Source: Aeolococcus sp035552595 (GTDB lineage Bacteria > Chloroflexota > Dormibacteria > Aeolococcales > Aeolococcaceae). From it: a stretch of 14,116 nt of DNA. The position numbers and the translations under genes are program-made. The stretch spans positions 1 to 14,116 of the forward strand of contig DASZKZ010000003.1 of the NCBI GenBank assembly GCA_035552595.1. Reading direction: 5' to 3'. The notes beneath the pieces are model-generated. The model did no database searches and was not told the origin of the DNA. It was given only the letters and a program-made list of their open reading frames with translations. Of this stretch, positions 1 through 6,899 are shown piece by piece (the first letter of the stretch is position 1; each line of letters begins with the position of its first letter).

Positions 1-695
1 GTCTCGGCCACCTCGACGGGAAAGAAACAGACCCCGGTGTGATCGGCCACCACGACGTCGCCGGGATGAACCTGGACACCGCCGCAGACCACCGGCAGAT
101 TGAGCGTCTTGGCCTCGAGGCGCCACTTCCCGGTGCGCGGCGTCAGAGAGCGCGACCACACCGACAGACCGGAGGCCTCGAGCTCGTCGAGATCGCGCAC
201 GCCGCCGTCGACGACGAACGCCGCGACACCGGCCTGATGGGCGCGCACCGCGGCCATGCCACCGAGCACAGAGATGGCCTCGCTGCCACGCGCGTCCACC
301 ACCACCACGTCACCGTCCTGCGCCATCTCGAACAGCGAGTGGTGGGCCAGCCGGCTCGCCGAGCGGCGGAGCTCGGGGTTGGAGAGAGCGCGGCGCTCCG
401 GAACGTAGGCCACGGTCAGCGCCTGGCCGACGATCACAGTCCGAGCCACCCGGGGGCGGAGGATGTCGGCGGGCACCGCCAGAGCGAGGCCCAGCTCGTC
501 GAGAACATCGGACCCGGTGGTGGCCACCCCGCTGAGCGCACGGACCTCGGCGAGCAGATCGCCCGAGACGCGCGGGAAGTCCGCCTTGCGCACCAGGTCG
601 GGGGTGAAGACGCCGACGCCATCGTCACCCGCCATCGGAAACACGTCCTCCGCCATGATGCCGGCTCCCGCAATCGTCATTGCCTGCGCTTCCAT
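1..695 (-). CDS. RraA-family protein (HMG/CHA aldolase-like), 3' end cut by the window edge
   Basis: Reading leftward from an ATG at 695, 231 codons stay open to the window edge, so the C-terminus is missing. Visible signatures of the RraA / 4-hydroxy-4-methyl-2-oxoglutarate aldolase fold are GQALTV (residues 90-95), LGGMAA (144-149), and DGGVRDLDEL (163-172), in which R167 and D168 sit at the family's substrate- and metal-binding positions, about 22 residues after the glycine pair. A conserved-looking tail segment (PRTGKWRLEA, then HPGDVVVADHTGV) follows. Family members either cleave pyruvate-derived hydroxy acids with a divalent metal or, in the RraA branch, bind RNase E. Keeping the Arg-Asp pair favours an aldolase or oxaloacetate decarboxylase-type enzyme. 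In-frame ATGs at 695, 680 and 656 are all possible starts and none has a strong ribosome site. It diverges from a class II aldolase gene, which suggests a shared role in catabolism of a small oxo/hydroxy acid (inference). Confidence 0.85.
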   Translation of the reverse strand, partial: MEAQAMTIAGAGIMAEDVFPMAGDDGVGVFTPDLVRKADFPRVSGDLLAEVRALSGVATTGSDVLDELGLALAVPADILRPRVARTVIVGQALTVAYVPERRALSNPELRRSASRLAHHSLFEMAQDGDVVVVDARGSEAISVLGGMAAVRAHQAGVAAFVVDGGVRDLDELEASGLSVWSRSLTPRTGKWRLEAKTLNLPVVCGGVQVHPGDVVVADHTGVCFFPVEVAE

Positions 696-741
696 CCGAT
701 GATACGTGGAGCGGTGGGCCACACGACCTGGGATCGCGTCG

Positions 742-754
742 GATAATGGACCCG
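742..754 (+). promoter_or_regulatory. -10 element with leaderless-type GTG start
   Basis: GATAAT (742-747) is followed 7 nt later by the in-frame GTG at 754. This spacing puts the predicted first transcribed base on or next to the start codon, as in leaderless mRNAs common in high-GC Gram-positives. No convincing -35 hexamer is seen, and no Shine-Dalgarno lies in front of 754. Inference from sequence only. Confidence 0.5.
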
Positions 755-1530
755 TGGGTGAGCTGAGCATTCCGACGCCCTCCACGTTCGAGTCCGTCGA
801 CGAGGAGCGCTACGACCGCAAGGTGCGCCTGGCCGCCGCTTTCCGGACGTTCAGTCGTGCCGGCATGGACGAGGGGGTTGCCGGCCACATCACGGTGCGC
901 GACCCGGCTGAGCCCGACAGCTATTGGGTCAACCCCTTCGGCATGCACTTCAGCATGATCCGGCAGAGCGATCTGGTGCGCGTGTCGCACGACGGTGAGG
1001 TCGTCGAGGGCCATCGCGCGGTCAACGGCGCAGCCGTCGCCATCCACTGCGCGGTGCACGGCGCTCGTCCCGACATCATCGCCGCCGCCCATGCGCATGG
1101 CCCCTACGGGAAGACCCTGTCATCACTGGAGATGACCGTCGAGCCCCTCACCCAGGACGCGTGCGCGTTCTACGATGATGTCGGTGTCTACGACACCTAT
1201 AGCGGCGTGGTCCTCGATCCCGCGGAGGCCCGGCGCATCGGCGAGGCGCTCGGCGGCCACAAGGCTGTGATCCTGCGCAACCACGGCATGCTCACAGTGG
1301 GGGAGACGGTCGACAGCGCGGCTTGGTGGTTCCTCACTCTGGAGCGCACGTCGCAGTCGCAGCTGATGGCGTACTCCGCCGCCGCCGGCTGCGGCGTCCG
1401 ACCCCGGCAGATCGCCCACCACGAGGCCGTCCAGACGCGAGGGCAGGTCGGCTTCGAGCTCGCCGGCTGGTTCCAGTTTCAGCCGATCTTCGAGCGCATC
1501 TGCAGGGACAGCCCGGAGATCTTCGACTGA
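754..1530 (+). CDS. Class II aldolase/adducin family protein
   Basis: A 258-residue protein with the class II aldolase/adducin fold found in fuculose-1-phosphate aldolase and ribulose-5-phosphate epimerase relatives. The zinc-ligand motifs are visible: AAHAHG (111-116, H113 and H115) and LRNHGML (174-180, H177). The family-typical early motif is AGHITVRDP (43-51), and the end (ELAGWFQFQPIFERI) matches adducin-type class II aldolase proteins. The frame remains open to a GTG at 706, but GTG 754 is preferred because it lies just after a GATAAT box and because homologous domains begin close to it. The gene diverges from the RraA-family gene, so two metal-dependent aldolase-type enzymes share a control region. 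The substrate cannot be told: sugar phosphate, tetronate phosphate or another hydroxy acid are all possible. The family also contains decarboxylases. Confidence 0.9.
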   Translation: MGELSIPTPSTFESVDEERYDRKVRLAAAFRTFSRAGMDEGVAGHITVRDPAEPDSYWVNPFGMHFSMIRQSDLVRVSHDGEVVEGHRAVNGAAVAIHCAVHGARPDIIAAAHAHGPYGKTLSSLEMTVEPLTQDACAFYDDVGVYDTYSGVVLDPAEARRIGEALGGHKAVILRNHGMLTVGETVDSAAWWFLTLERTSQSQLMAYSAAAGCGVRPRQIAHHEAVQTRGQVGFELAGWFQFQPIFERICRDSPEIFD

Positions 1531-1531
1531 G

Positions 1532-1541
1532 GCGCTAGCGC
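1532..1541. repeat. 10-bp perfect palindrome in a convergent gap
   Basis: GCGCTAGCGC occupies much of the 26-nt gap between the stop codons of the aldolase and YbhB-like genes. With no loop and no T-tract it is a poor terminator. It may be a protein site or chance. Confidence 0.3.
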
Positions 1542-1556
1542 AGCAGTGTGTTCGCG

Positions 1557-2090
1557 TCAGGCGGGTTGCTCATACCAGGGCACCAGGCGGGCGCGGGCGA
1601 GCGTGTGGGTGAAGAGGTTGAAGCCGAGGAACGCCGGCGTCGCCTCGCGCCCGATGCCCAGCGACTCCACGTCCACGGCGTGGACGACCACGTGGTAGTG
1701 ATGCGGACCATGGCCGGGCGGCGGACCGGCGCCGACGAAGCGTGCGATCCCAGCGTCGTTGCGCAGCTGAAATGCGCCGCCTGGCAGCGCCGTCCCGGCC
1801 TCGTCGCCGGCACCACCCGCCAGGCTCGTCGCGCTGGCGGGGATGTCGACCACCGCCCAGTGCCAGAACCCGCTCGCCGTGGGCGCGTCGGGGTCGTACA
1901 CGGTCACGGCGAAGCTCTTCGTCTCATCCGGAAACCCGCTCCATGAGAGCTGCGGTGACACGTCGGCGCCGCCCGCGCCGAAGATGCCGCTCACCTGGGG
2001 CATGGGCAGCTCCTGGCCATCCCGGACGTCCTGGCTGGTCAGCTCGAACGACGGCACCTGGGGCAGGTCGGCGTACGGGTCACGGCTCAC
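1557..2090 (-). CDS. YbhB/YbcL-type Raf kinase inhibitor-like (PEBP family) protein
   Basis: A 177-residue protein covering the whole bacterial PEBP domain. The two anion-pocket motifs are clear: YDPDAP (65-70) followed by FWHWAVVDIP (75-84), and AGPPPGHGPHHYH (121-133). The C-terminal PWYEQ also suits the family. The GTG at 2090 is chosen as start because GGAGGGG precedes it at good spacing, and because residues beginning SRDPYADLPQVPSF match where family members start. The frame extends upstream to an ATG at 2177, giving 29 extra Trp/Arg-rich residues unlike the family. Bacterial members bind small anionic or hydrophobic ligands and their role is mostly unknown; no signal peptide is seen, so it is probably cytoplasmic. 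It lies 103 nt downstream of the membrane synthase-like gene and probably has its own promoter, so operon membership is uncertain. Confidence 0.92.
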   Translation of the reverse strand: MSRDPYADLPQVPSFELTSQDVRDGQELPMPQVSGIFGAGGADVSPQLSWSGFPDETKSFAVTVYDPDAPTASGFWHWAVVDIPASATSLAGGAGDEAGTALPGGAFQLRNDAGIARFVGAGPPPGHGPHHYHVVVHAVDVESLGIGREATPAFLGFNLFTHTLARARLVPWYEQPA

Positions 2091-2096
2091 GGTCTT

Positions 2097-2103
2097 CCCC
2101 TCC
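2097..2103 (-). promoter_or_regulatory. Ribosome binding site that fixes the PEBP start
   Basis: GGAGGGG on the minus strand; the GGAGG core ends 8 nt before the GTG at 2090. It is partly embraced by a short dyad, CTCCA-GT-TGGAG (plus 2100-2111), so the site could be weakly occluded in the mRNA. Confidence 0.7.
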
Positions 2104-2133
2104 AACTGGAGCGCACTGTCCGAGAAGGTGACT

Positions 2134-2163
2134 ACCCTACGCCATGACCACGTTCGCCGCCAA
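2134..2163 (-). promoter_or_regulatory. Candidate promoter for the PEBP gene
   Basis: Reading leftward: TTGGCG (2163-2158), an 18-nt spacer, then TAGGGT (2139-2134). The -35-like box matches TTGACA at 4 of 6 positions, and the -10-like box has the TAnnnT form. It would give a leader of roughly 35 nt before the GTG at 2090. Plausible only; chance matches of this quality are common. Confidence 0.35.
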
Positions 2164-2193
2164 GCCGTCCGTTCCACGCCGGGATGGCATCGT

Positions 2194-4173
2194 TCACGCG
2201 GGGCGGCGCAGCAATCCCGGACTGGTCACCAGAGAGAGCGCGTAGAGCGCGGCCACGAGGATGAGCAGCGTTCGATACCCGGTGAGCAGCGACGTGTATT
2301 CGAGGATGCCGCCGAGCATGGCCCCCAGCAGGTTGGCGCCAAACGCGGTGACCGACTCGACGACGTCCTTGAAGCGCTGGGCAAAGATCACGTTGGCGAC
2401 GAGGATGGGGGCAAAGGCCAGCAGCACCGCGCAGACGAAGCGGGGGAGGAAGTCCAGCGCGAGCAGGCTGTCCTGGGGCACCAGCCAGGCCACCGCCAGG
2501 CAGAGCAGCAGGACCGCATAGAGCAGCCTGGGCCTGTGCGGCGTCCAGCGCCGCGAGATCTCGATCGCCGCCAGCACGGCCACGAGAACGCCGATGAAGA
2601 CCAGCGCGTTGACGAACCAGGTGGTCCCGAAGAGCAACGCGAACTGGACCACGCTCTTGGTCTCCAGGAGCAGGAACGCTGCGCCCATGAAGAAGAGATC
2701 GATGAACCGCCCCATGGGACGAAGCGGGCCACCCGTGACCCGGACGAAGAGCACAGCCCCCACCGCGATGAGCAGCAGCGTCCAGGTGTAGAGCGACGGC
2801 AGGCTCGGTGTCTCCAGGTACAGGAACGGATAGTCATCGGTGGCCGCCGCCGGGATGAAGGCACCCTTGGCGGGCTGCCAGGTCGCCTGACAGGTGAGCA
2901 CTCCCGAGGTGGCGCTGTCGGTCATCACCACCGAGGTGAGACCGTAATGTCGAAGGCACGGAGTGGTCCCGTACACCTGCTGCAGCGTGCCGGCGAGCCG
3001 GTCGACGAGCCAGGTCTCGCGGTAGGTGTTGTACATCGAGAACGAGCCCCCCGGGCGCAGATGCTGTCTCGCTGTCGCCATCGCCTCGCTGGTGAAGAGG
3101 TAGCTCTCCAGGCGGAGTGAGGACTGGCCCGACACCAGGGTCAGGCTGTCGGGAAGAGCGAACAGGATGAGGTCGTACCGCTGGGTCGTGTGCTCGAGGA
3201 ACTCACGGCCGTCGGTGATGTGCACGCTGACCCGCGAGTCCTGGTAGGGGTGGTTGGGATGGTTGTCGGCACCGATCTGGTAGAGCTTGGGATCGATCTC
3301 CACAGCGTCCACGTGCTTGGCGCCGTGAGCCAGGGCGACGGCGACGTCGTTGCCATTGCCGGCGCCGACGACGAGGACGTTGTCGAGAGGGTTGCGAGGT
3401 CCCGCATCCTGGTACGGCCAGTAGCGGAAGCTGTTGACCTGGGTGGGGTCGTGGAGGACATCGGCCGTTCCCTGGTGGGGGATCCCGTCGACGGAGATGG
3501 TGATGTTGGTCGCCGAGGTCCGCACCTGGGTGACCTTGTAGTAGGGCGACCAGCTGAATCGCGGCGTGAACGACTCCACGCCGAGGAACACGAGCATCGC
3601 CGCCAGGCAGGCGCCCTGGAGCAACCAGCGCCGGTTGCCCTGCAGGAGGAACAGAAGGATGGTGACCACGGCGCCCCAGACCAACGGCGGTGCCCAGAGG
3701 AAGGAGAGTGCTGAGAAGGCGATGATTCCAGCCAGGCTTCCGAGGATGTCCAGGCGGTAGGCGTGAAGAGGGCCGTAGAGCCGAAACGACCGGCCCACAC
3801 CCTCGCCGATACAGGCCATCACAACCGCCGTCGCCAGGAAGAGGACCGGCAGGGCGAGCCATGAGGGCACACCGGAGGTGGCGCTGCCGCCACCGAAGAA
3901 GATGAGCTGGTCGGCGGAGCGCTGCACTGTCACGGGAAAGACGTTGACCAGGACGACGAGGAGGCCGAGAGCGATGGGTGCAAGCCCGGAGAGGTCGCGT
4001 CGCGACCGTGAGCGCAGGAAACCGGCCCCGATCCCCAGGAAGCTGCCGAGCAGCACGAAGTTGGAGAAGAAGGCGAGGTAGAGGACGTTGGAGCCGAGCC
4101 AGCGAATCAATGCCAGCTCGGTGAACAGCATGAGCGCGCTGTACAGGACAAGCCGCGGACGTCCCCTGACCAT
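2194..4173 (-). CDS. Polytopic membrane protein with an embedded spermidine-synthase-like SAM domain
   Basis: A 659-residue protein. An N-terminal membrane part (about residues 10-200, perhaps six helices) leads to a soluble Rossmann domain (about 210-440), then a second membrane part (about 460-655). The soluble part has the SAM-type glycine loop VLVVGAGNGND (266-276), the acidic residues of AVEIDPKL (290-297), and TDGREF (320-325), all as in spermidine/spermine synthases. The second membrane part has the FFMGAAFLLLETK motif (494-506) typical of fused membrane/synthase proteins. The aminopropyltransferase catalytic stretch, usually YDLIIxDxxD, reads YDLILFALPDS here, so polyamine synthesis is doubtful and another SAM or decarboxylated-SAM reaction, or none, is possible. 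The ATG at 4173 is backed by GGAGGGG; an upstream in-frame ATG at 4362 would add 63 low-complexity Ser/Thr/Arg residues and overlap the TadG-like gene. It lies 55 nt behind the pseudopilin genes on the same strand. Confidence 0.85.
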   Translation of the reverse strand: MVRGRPRLVLYSALMLFTELALIRWLGSNVLYLAFFSNFVLLGSFLGIGAGFLRSRSRRDLSGLAPIALGLLVVLVNVFPVTVQRSADQLIFFGGGSATSGVPSWLALPVLFLATAVVMACIGEGVGRSFRLYGPLHAYRLDILGSLAGIIAFSALSFLWAPPLVWGAVVTILLFLLQGNRRWLLQGACLAAMLVFLGVESFTPRFSWSPYYKVTQVRTSATNITISVDGIPHQGTADVLHDPTQVNSFRYWPYQDAGPRNPLDNVLVVGAGNGNDVAVALAHGAKHVDAVEIDPKLYQIGADNHPNHPYQDSRVSVHITDGREFLEHTTQRYDLILFALPDSLTLVSGQSSLRLESYLFTSEAMATARQHLRPGGSFSMYNTYRETWLVDRLAGTLQQVYGTTPCLRHYGLTSVVMTDSATSGVLTCQATWQPAKGAFIPAAATDDYPFLYLETPSLPSLYTWTLLLIAVGAVLFVRVTGGPLRPMGRFIDLFFMGAAFLLLETKSVVQFALLFGTTWFVNALVFIGVLVAVLAAIEISRRWTPHRPRLLYAVLLLCLAVAWLVPQDSLLALDFLPRFVCAVLLAFAPILVANVIFAQRFKDVVESVTAFGANLLGAMLGGILEYTSLLTGYRTLLILVAALYALSLVTSPGLLRRPA

Positions 4174-4178
4174 CGGTG

Positions 4179-4185
4179 CCCCTCC
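4179..4185 (-). promoter_or_regulatory. Ribosome binding site that fixes the membrane synthase-like start
   Basis: GGAGGGG on the minus strand, with the GGAGG core 7 nt before the ATG at 4173. It decides against the far-upstream ATG at 4362. Confidence 0.7.
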
Positions 4186-4228
4186 GTTCGGTTGCGCGGG
4201 GGAGCCTAGCGCAGATGTCCAACCCGGA

Positions 4229-5884
4229 TCACTCCGAGAGTTGCAGCACCTCTGTCTGCGGCGGCGCGTAATCGGAGTTGTAGCTGATGCTCGGGTTGGG
4301 GTGGTAGCCGCTGGTGTCGAGCCAGGTGTTGACGATGACCTGCCCGGAATCGACGAGAGCATCCTTGTTGCCGATGCTCACGGTTCCGGTGGGAAGCCAG
4401 ATCACCCCGGTGAGATTCCAGGTGCCCGTACCGCTGCCGCCCCCCGCCGTGTTCATGGTGACGGTGGGGTTGCCGACGTTGTCGGAGAGGACATCGTAAC
4501 GCCCGTCCCCGGGCAGGCCGCTGCCGCTGTCGAAGGGCGTCTGGCTGATGGTCGTACCGGACGGCGGGTTGACGCAGATGCCGGCTCCGTTGCGGAGGTA
4601 GAACGTGATGCCCGTCAGCGTCGTGGGAGTGGAGCTGTTCATCACCACGTCGCACCCGGAGCTCGACACCGCCTCGATCTCATAGATCCCCGGGGCCATG
4701 GGATGGTCGATGGTCAGTGAGGTTCCGCTCGCGCATCGGTAGTCACCCTTCTGGTACACGCCGCCCACCAAACCCTGCCCCGACGCGCCGCAGTACGTCT
4801 GCGCTCCGCTGTAGACGGGAAGGTTGGGCGGTGCGGCCACCGCGGGCGGCGCGATCGGCGGATTGGACTCGCAGGCCTGGTCGGTCGCGTCCCAGACCAG
4901 GGGCGTGCCACTGTTGTTGCCCGGATAGGCGGCCTGGCAGCCGGCGGTGTTCGCCGGGCTGGCGCTCATCCCCACGGTGCCCGCACCGGCCTGCGTGCAA
5001 TCGACCCCGTTGGCCACCGGGTCCGCTCCCGGTGGGACGTTGTGATTGTTGTTCTGGCCGTCGTTGCTGTAGCCGGGATCCGGCGCCTGCGGAGACCCGA
5101 GCACGATGAATCCGGGCTGCGTCGCACTGACCGGAGCGGCGCAGATGGCGGCGTGGCCACTGCCCTGAGGCGCGAAATAGCGGGATGCATAGAGGTTGCC
5201 GTTGACGATCTCCGGGGAGTTGCCGTCTCCGATCAGTGTTCTGGAGTACAGCGCGAACGGGAAGGGTTGCTTGGCAGCGAAGTGGTAGGCGATCGACTGA
5301 GCCCCTTCGCGGTTGGTCGCGGCGCCGACGAAGCTGCCGAAGAAGGCGGGGGTCTGCTGGTGCACGATCACCTCGATGCGGTGCGGGTCACCGTTGTAGG
5401 CGGCCACCTGCGCGGTCAGGGGCGGCGCGTTGATGGTGACCGTGAAGGGAGGTCCACCGCTCAGAGGGGTGGCCGTTGCGGTGCACGCCGGCGTCGCGCT
5501 GGTGATGCCGGCACACAAGGTCACGCTGCACTGGCTCCCGGTGCAGCCGGACGCCGCCAGGCTGTTGGCCCAGCCAACTCCCGCGGGCGTCCACGGGAAG
5601 GCGTTGTGGACGACCGCGAGGGCGTCGGCCGTCGCCGCCTGCTCGTCGCCGATGTTGGGGGTGATGGGCAGGTGCTTGGCCCCCGCCAGCGCGGCGGCAT
5701 CGGTGACGTTCTGCACCACCCGCTTGAGGTGGGTGGAGATGCTCAGATCGGTGGCCAGGGCCATGCATCCGAAGAGAACGGTGCCGAAGATGGCCACCAG
5801 CGGGATCATCTGCCCGCGCTGCCCGCGGTGGCTCCGGGCGGGCCGGCGCTGATGCACGGCACGCCGTGCCTGCTGTGGCCTCAT
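4229..5884 (-). CDS. TadG-like pilus-assembly protein with a large exported head
   Basis: A 551-residue protein. A basic N-terminus (1-24) is followed by RGQMIPLVAIFGTVLFG, a single membrane helix (about 26-46), and the segment to AAALAGAKHL, which together form the Tad domain of Flp-pilus TadE/G-like proteins (PF13400 type). The remaining roughly 480 residues should face outside: Cys-rich at first (C84-C110 region), then Gly/Asn/Pro-rich low complexity, and finally a beta-rich end with LTGVIWLPTGTVSIGNKDALV, like the repeat-bearing tails of some TadG homologues. I see no MIDAS-type DxSxS motif of a von Willebrand A domain, which many TadG proteins carry. Its ATG is one nucleotide after the stop of the preceding TadE-like gene, so translation is probably coupled. 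Probable role: minor pseudopilin or envelope component of a Tad/Flp system whose motor genes are not in this window. Confidence 0.82.
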   Translation of the reverse strand: MRPQQARRAVHQRRPARSHRGQRGQMIPLVAIFGTVLFGCMALATDLSISTHLKRVVQNVTDAAALAGAKHLPITPNIGDEQAATADALAVVHNAFPWTPAGVGWANSLAASGCTGSQCSVTLCAGITSATPACTATATPLSGGPPFTVTINAPPLTAQVAAYNGDPHRIEVIVHQQTPAFFGSFVGAATNREGAQSIAYHFAAKQPFPFALYSRTLIGDGNSPEIVNGNLYASRYFAPQGSGHAAICAAPVSATQPGFIVLGSPQAPDPGYSNDGQNNNHNVPPGADPVANGVDCTQAGAGTVGMSASPANTAGCQAAYPGNNSGTPLVWDATDQACESNPPIAPPAVAAPPNLPVYSGAQTYCGASGQGLVGGVYQKGDYRCASGTSLTIDHPMAPGIYEIEAVSSSGCDVVMNSSTPTTLTGITFYLRNGAGICVNPPSGTTISQTPFDSGSGLPGDGRYDVLSDNVGNPTVTMNTAGGGSGTGTWNLTGVIWLPTGTVSIGNKDALVDSGQVIVNTWLDTSGYHPNPSISYNSDYAPPQTEVLQLSE

Positions 5885-5885
5885 C

Positions 5886-6899
5886 TCATGCCGACCCCGT
5901 CATGGTGCAGGGGTCGATGGGATAGGTCACCGTGGCGCTGACCTGGCGCAGGCCGGGCTGGCTCTGGAAGAGGCTGCCCACGATCGGCACGAAGACCGGG
6001 ATGGGATAGGACAGCTTCACCTGGAGGTAGTAGGTGTCGGGAACGGTCTGCCCGGGACAGGTGACCAAGGGGGCTGGCGCCACCACCGGTGGAGGTCCGG
6101 GCGCCGGCGTATTTGTGGGAGGAGGCGTGGTCGGCGCGGGCGTCGGGGTGCACGCGCTCTCGGCCACCAGCATGATGTCCTCGGGAATGCTGGCGCCGCC
6201 GGCCACGTTGAAGGGCCCCACCGAGCCGCTGTAGCCGCCGCACGAGGCCGTCCCCGACTGCGCGGTCAGGGTCTGGGCGCTGATCGACCCGTTGGCCTTG
6301 ACGCAGATGATGAAGACGCCCGCCGAGTCGGTGGGCTGCGTCTCGCCCGTGCTGGCCGTGACCGTCGCGGTCCCTCCCGGCGGGAGGCCGCCGACCGTCC
6401 CGGTGACGGTGGCCTGGCTGTTGTTGCACGAGGACCCCATCAGGCGCGCCATGGGCGGCCCGAGGATGAGTGTGCTCAGGCCGTTGGTGGGGATCACGGT
6501 GATGGTCACGCAGGCCTGGGACGCGGCGCCGCAGGGGTTGGTGGTGAAGACGCTCGAGTCCAGCAGCCCGCGCGTGTTGAGAACCGCGATGCAGATGGGA
6601 TTGCCCGTCGATCCCTCGGTGAAGTCGGCGGTGCTGCACTGGTGGCTGGGGTTGTCGGTGGAGTACCACGTCGAGCCCGCCGAGGTCAGCGCCGAGTTGG
6701 GTGCCAGCGCGCCGGCGCGAGCCCCTTCACGCGCCGAGGTGTCGACGGAGACCTCGCCGTAGGCGATCTCCCCGACCTGGGCGCCGCCGAGGAGCATCAC
6801 CACCAGGATGGGCGCGACCAGCGCCATCTCCACCAGCGCCTGGCCGCGCAGCCTGACGCGCCGCAGGGATCGCCGCCGCAGACGGAAGCGCAACCTCAT
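5886..6899 (-). CDS. TadE-like pseudopilin with an apparent inserted beta domain and Thr/Pro linker
   Basis: A 337-residue protein. An Arg-rich N-terminus (1-18) precedes RGQALVEMALVAPILVVMLLGG (18-39), the TadE prepilin-like segment with the conserved Glu (E24), then TSAREGARAGAL (54-65), typical of TadE. A strand, ACVTITVIP (129-137), is followed by material not expected in TadE: a roughly 80-residue beta-sandwich-like region (about 163-245, with TVTGTVGGLPPGGTATV) and a Thr/Pro/Ala linker (251-279). The TadE-like C-terminal strands then resume (YYLQVKLSYPIPVFVP, 290-305; LRQVSATVTYPID, 318-329). TadE proteins are usually about 130-200 residues, so the size is explained by this insert. The gene overlaps the upstream TadE-like gene by ATGA (6896-6899). 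Probable export by the Tad machinery after prepilin cleavage. Domain limits are by eye. Confidence 0.85.
   Translation of the reverse strand: MRLRFRLRRRSLRRVRLRGQALVEMALVAPILVVMLLGGAQVGEIAYGEVSVDTSAREGARAGALAPNSALTSAGSTWYSTDNPSHQCSTADFTEGSTGNPICIAVLNTRGLLDSSVFTTNPCGAASQACVTITVIPTNGLSTLILGPPMARLMGSSCNNSQATVTGTVGGLPPGGTATVTASTGETQPTDSAGVFIICVKANGSISAQTLTAQSGTASCGGYSGSVGPFNVAGGASIPEDIMLVAESACTPTPAPTTPPPTNTPAPGPPPVVAPAPLVTCPGQTVPDTYYLQVKLSYPIPVFVPIVGSLFQSQPGLRQVSATVTYPIDPCTMTGSA

Noticed and set aside
1843..3120. 425-codon plus frame opposite the PEBP and membrane synthase-like genes
   Set aside because: Gln/Arg/Glu-rich shadow; both minus-strand genes have strong family motifs and GGAGG ribosome sites.
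4174..4362. N-terminal 63-residue extension of the membrane synthase-like protein
   Set aside because: Low-complexity Ser/Thr/Arg stretch that would overlap the TadG-like gene; GGAGGGG supports ATG 4173.
5042..5941. 299-codon plus frame opposite the TadG-like gene
   Set aside because: Gly/Arg/Val-rich shadow without domain; the Tad helix is on the minus strand.
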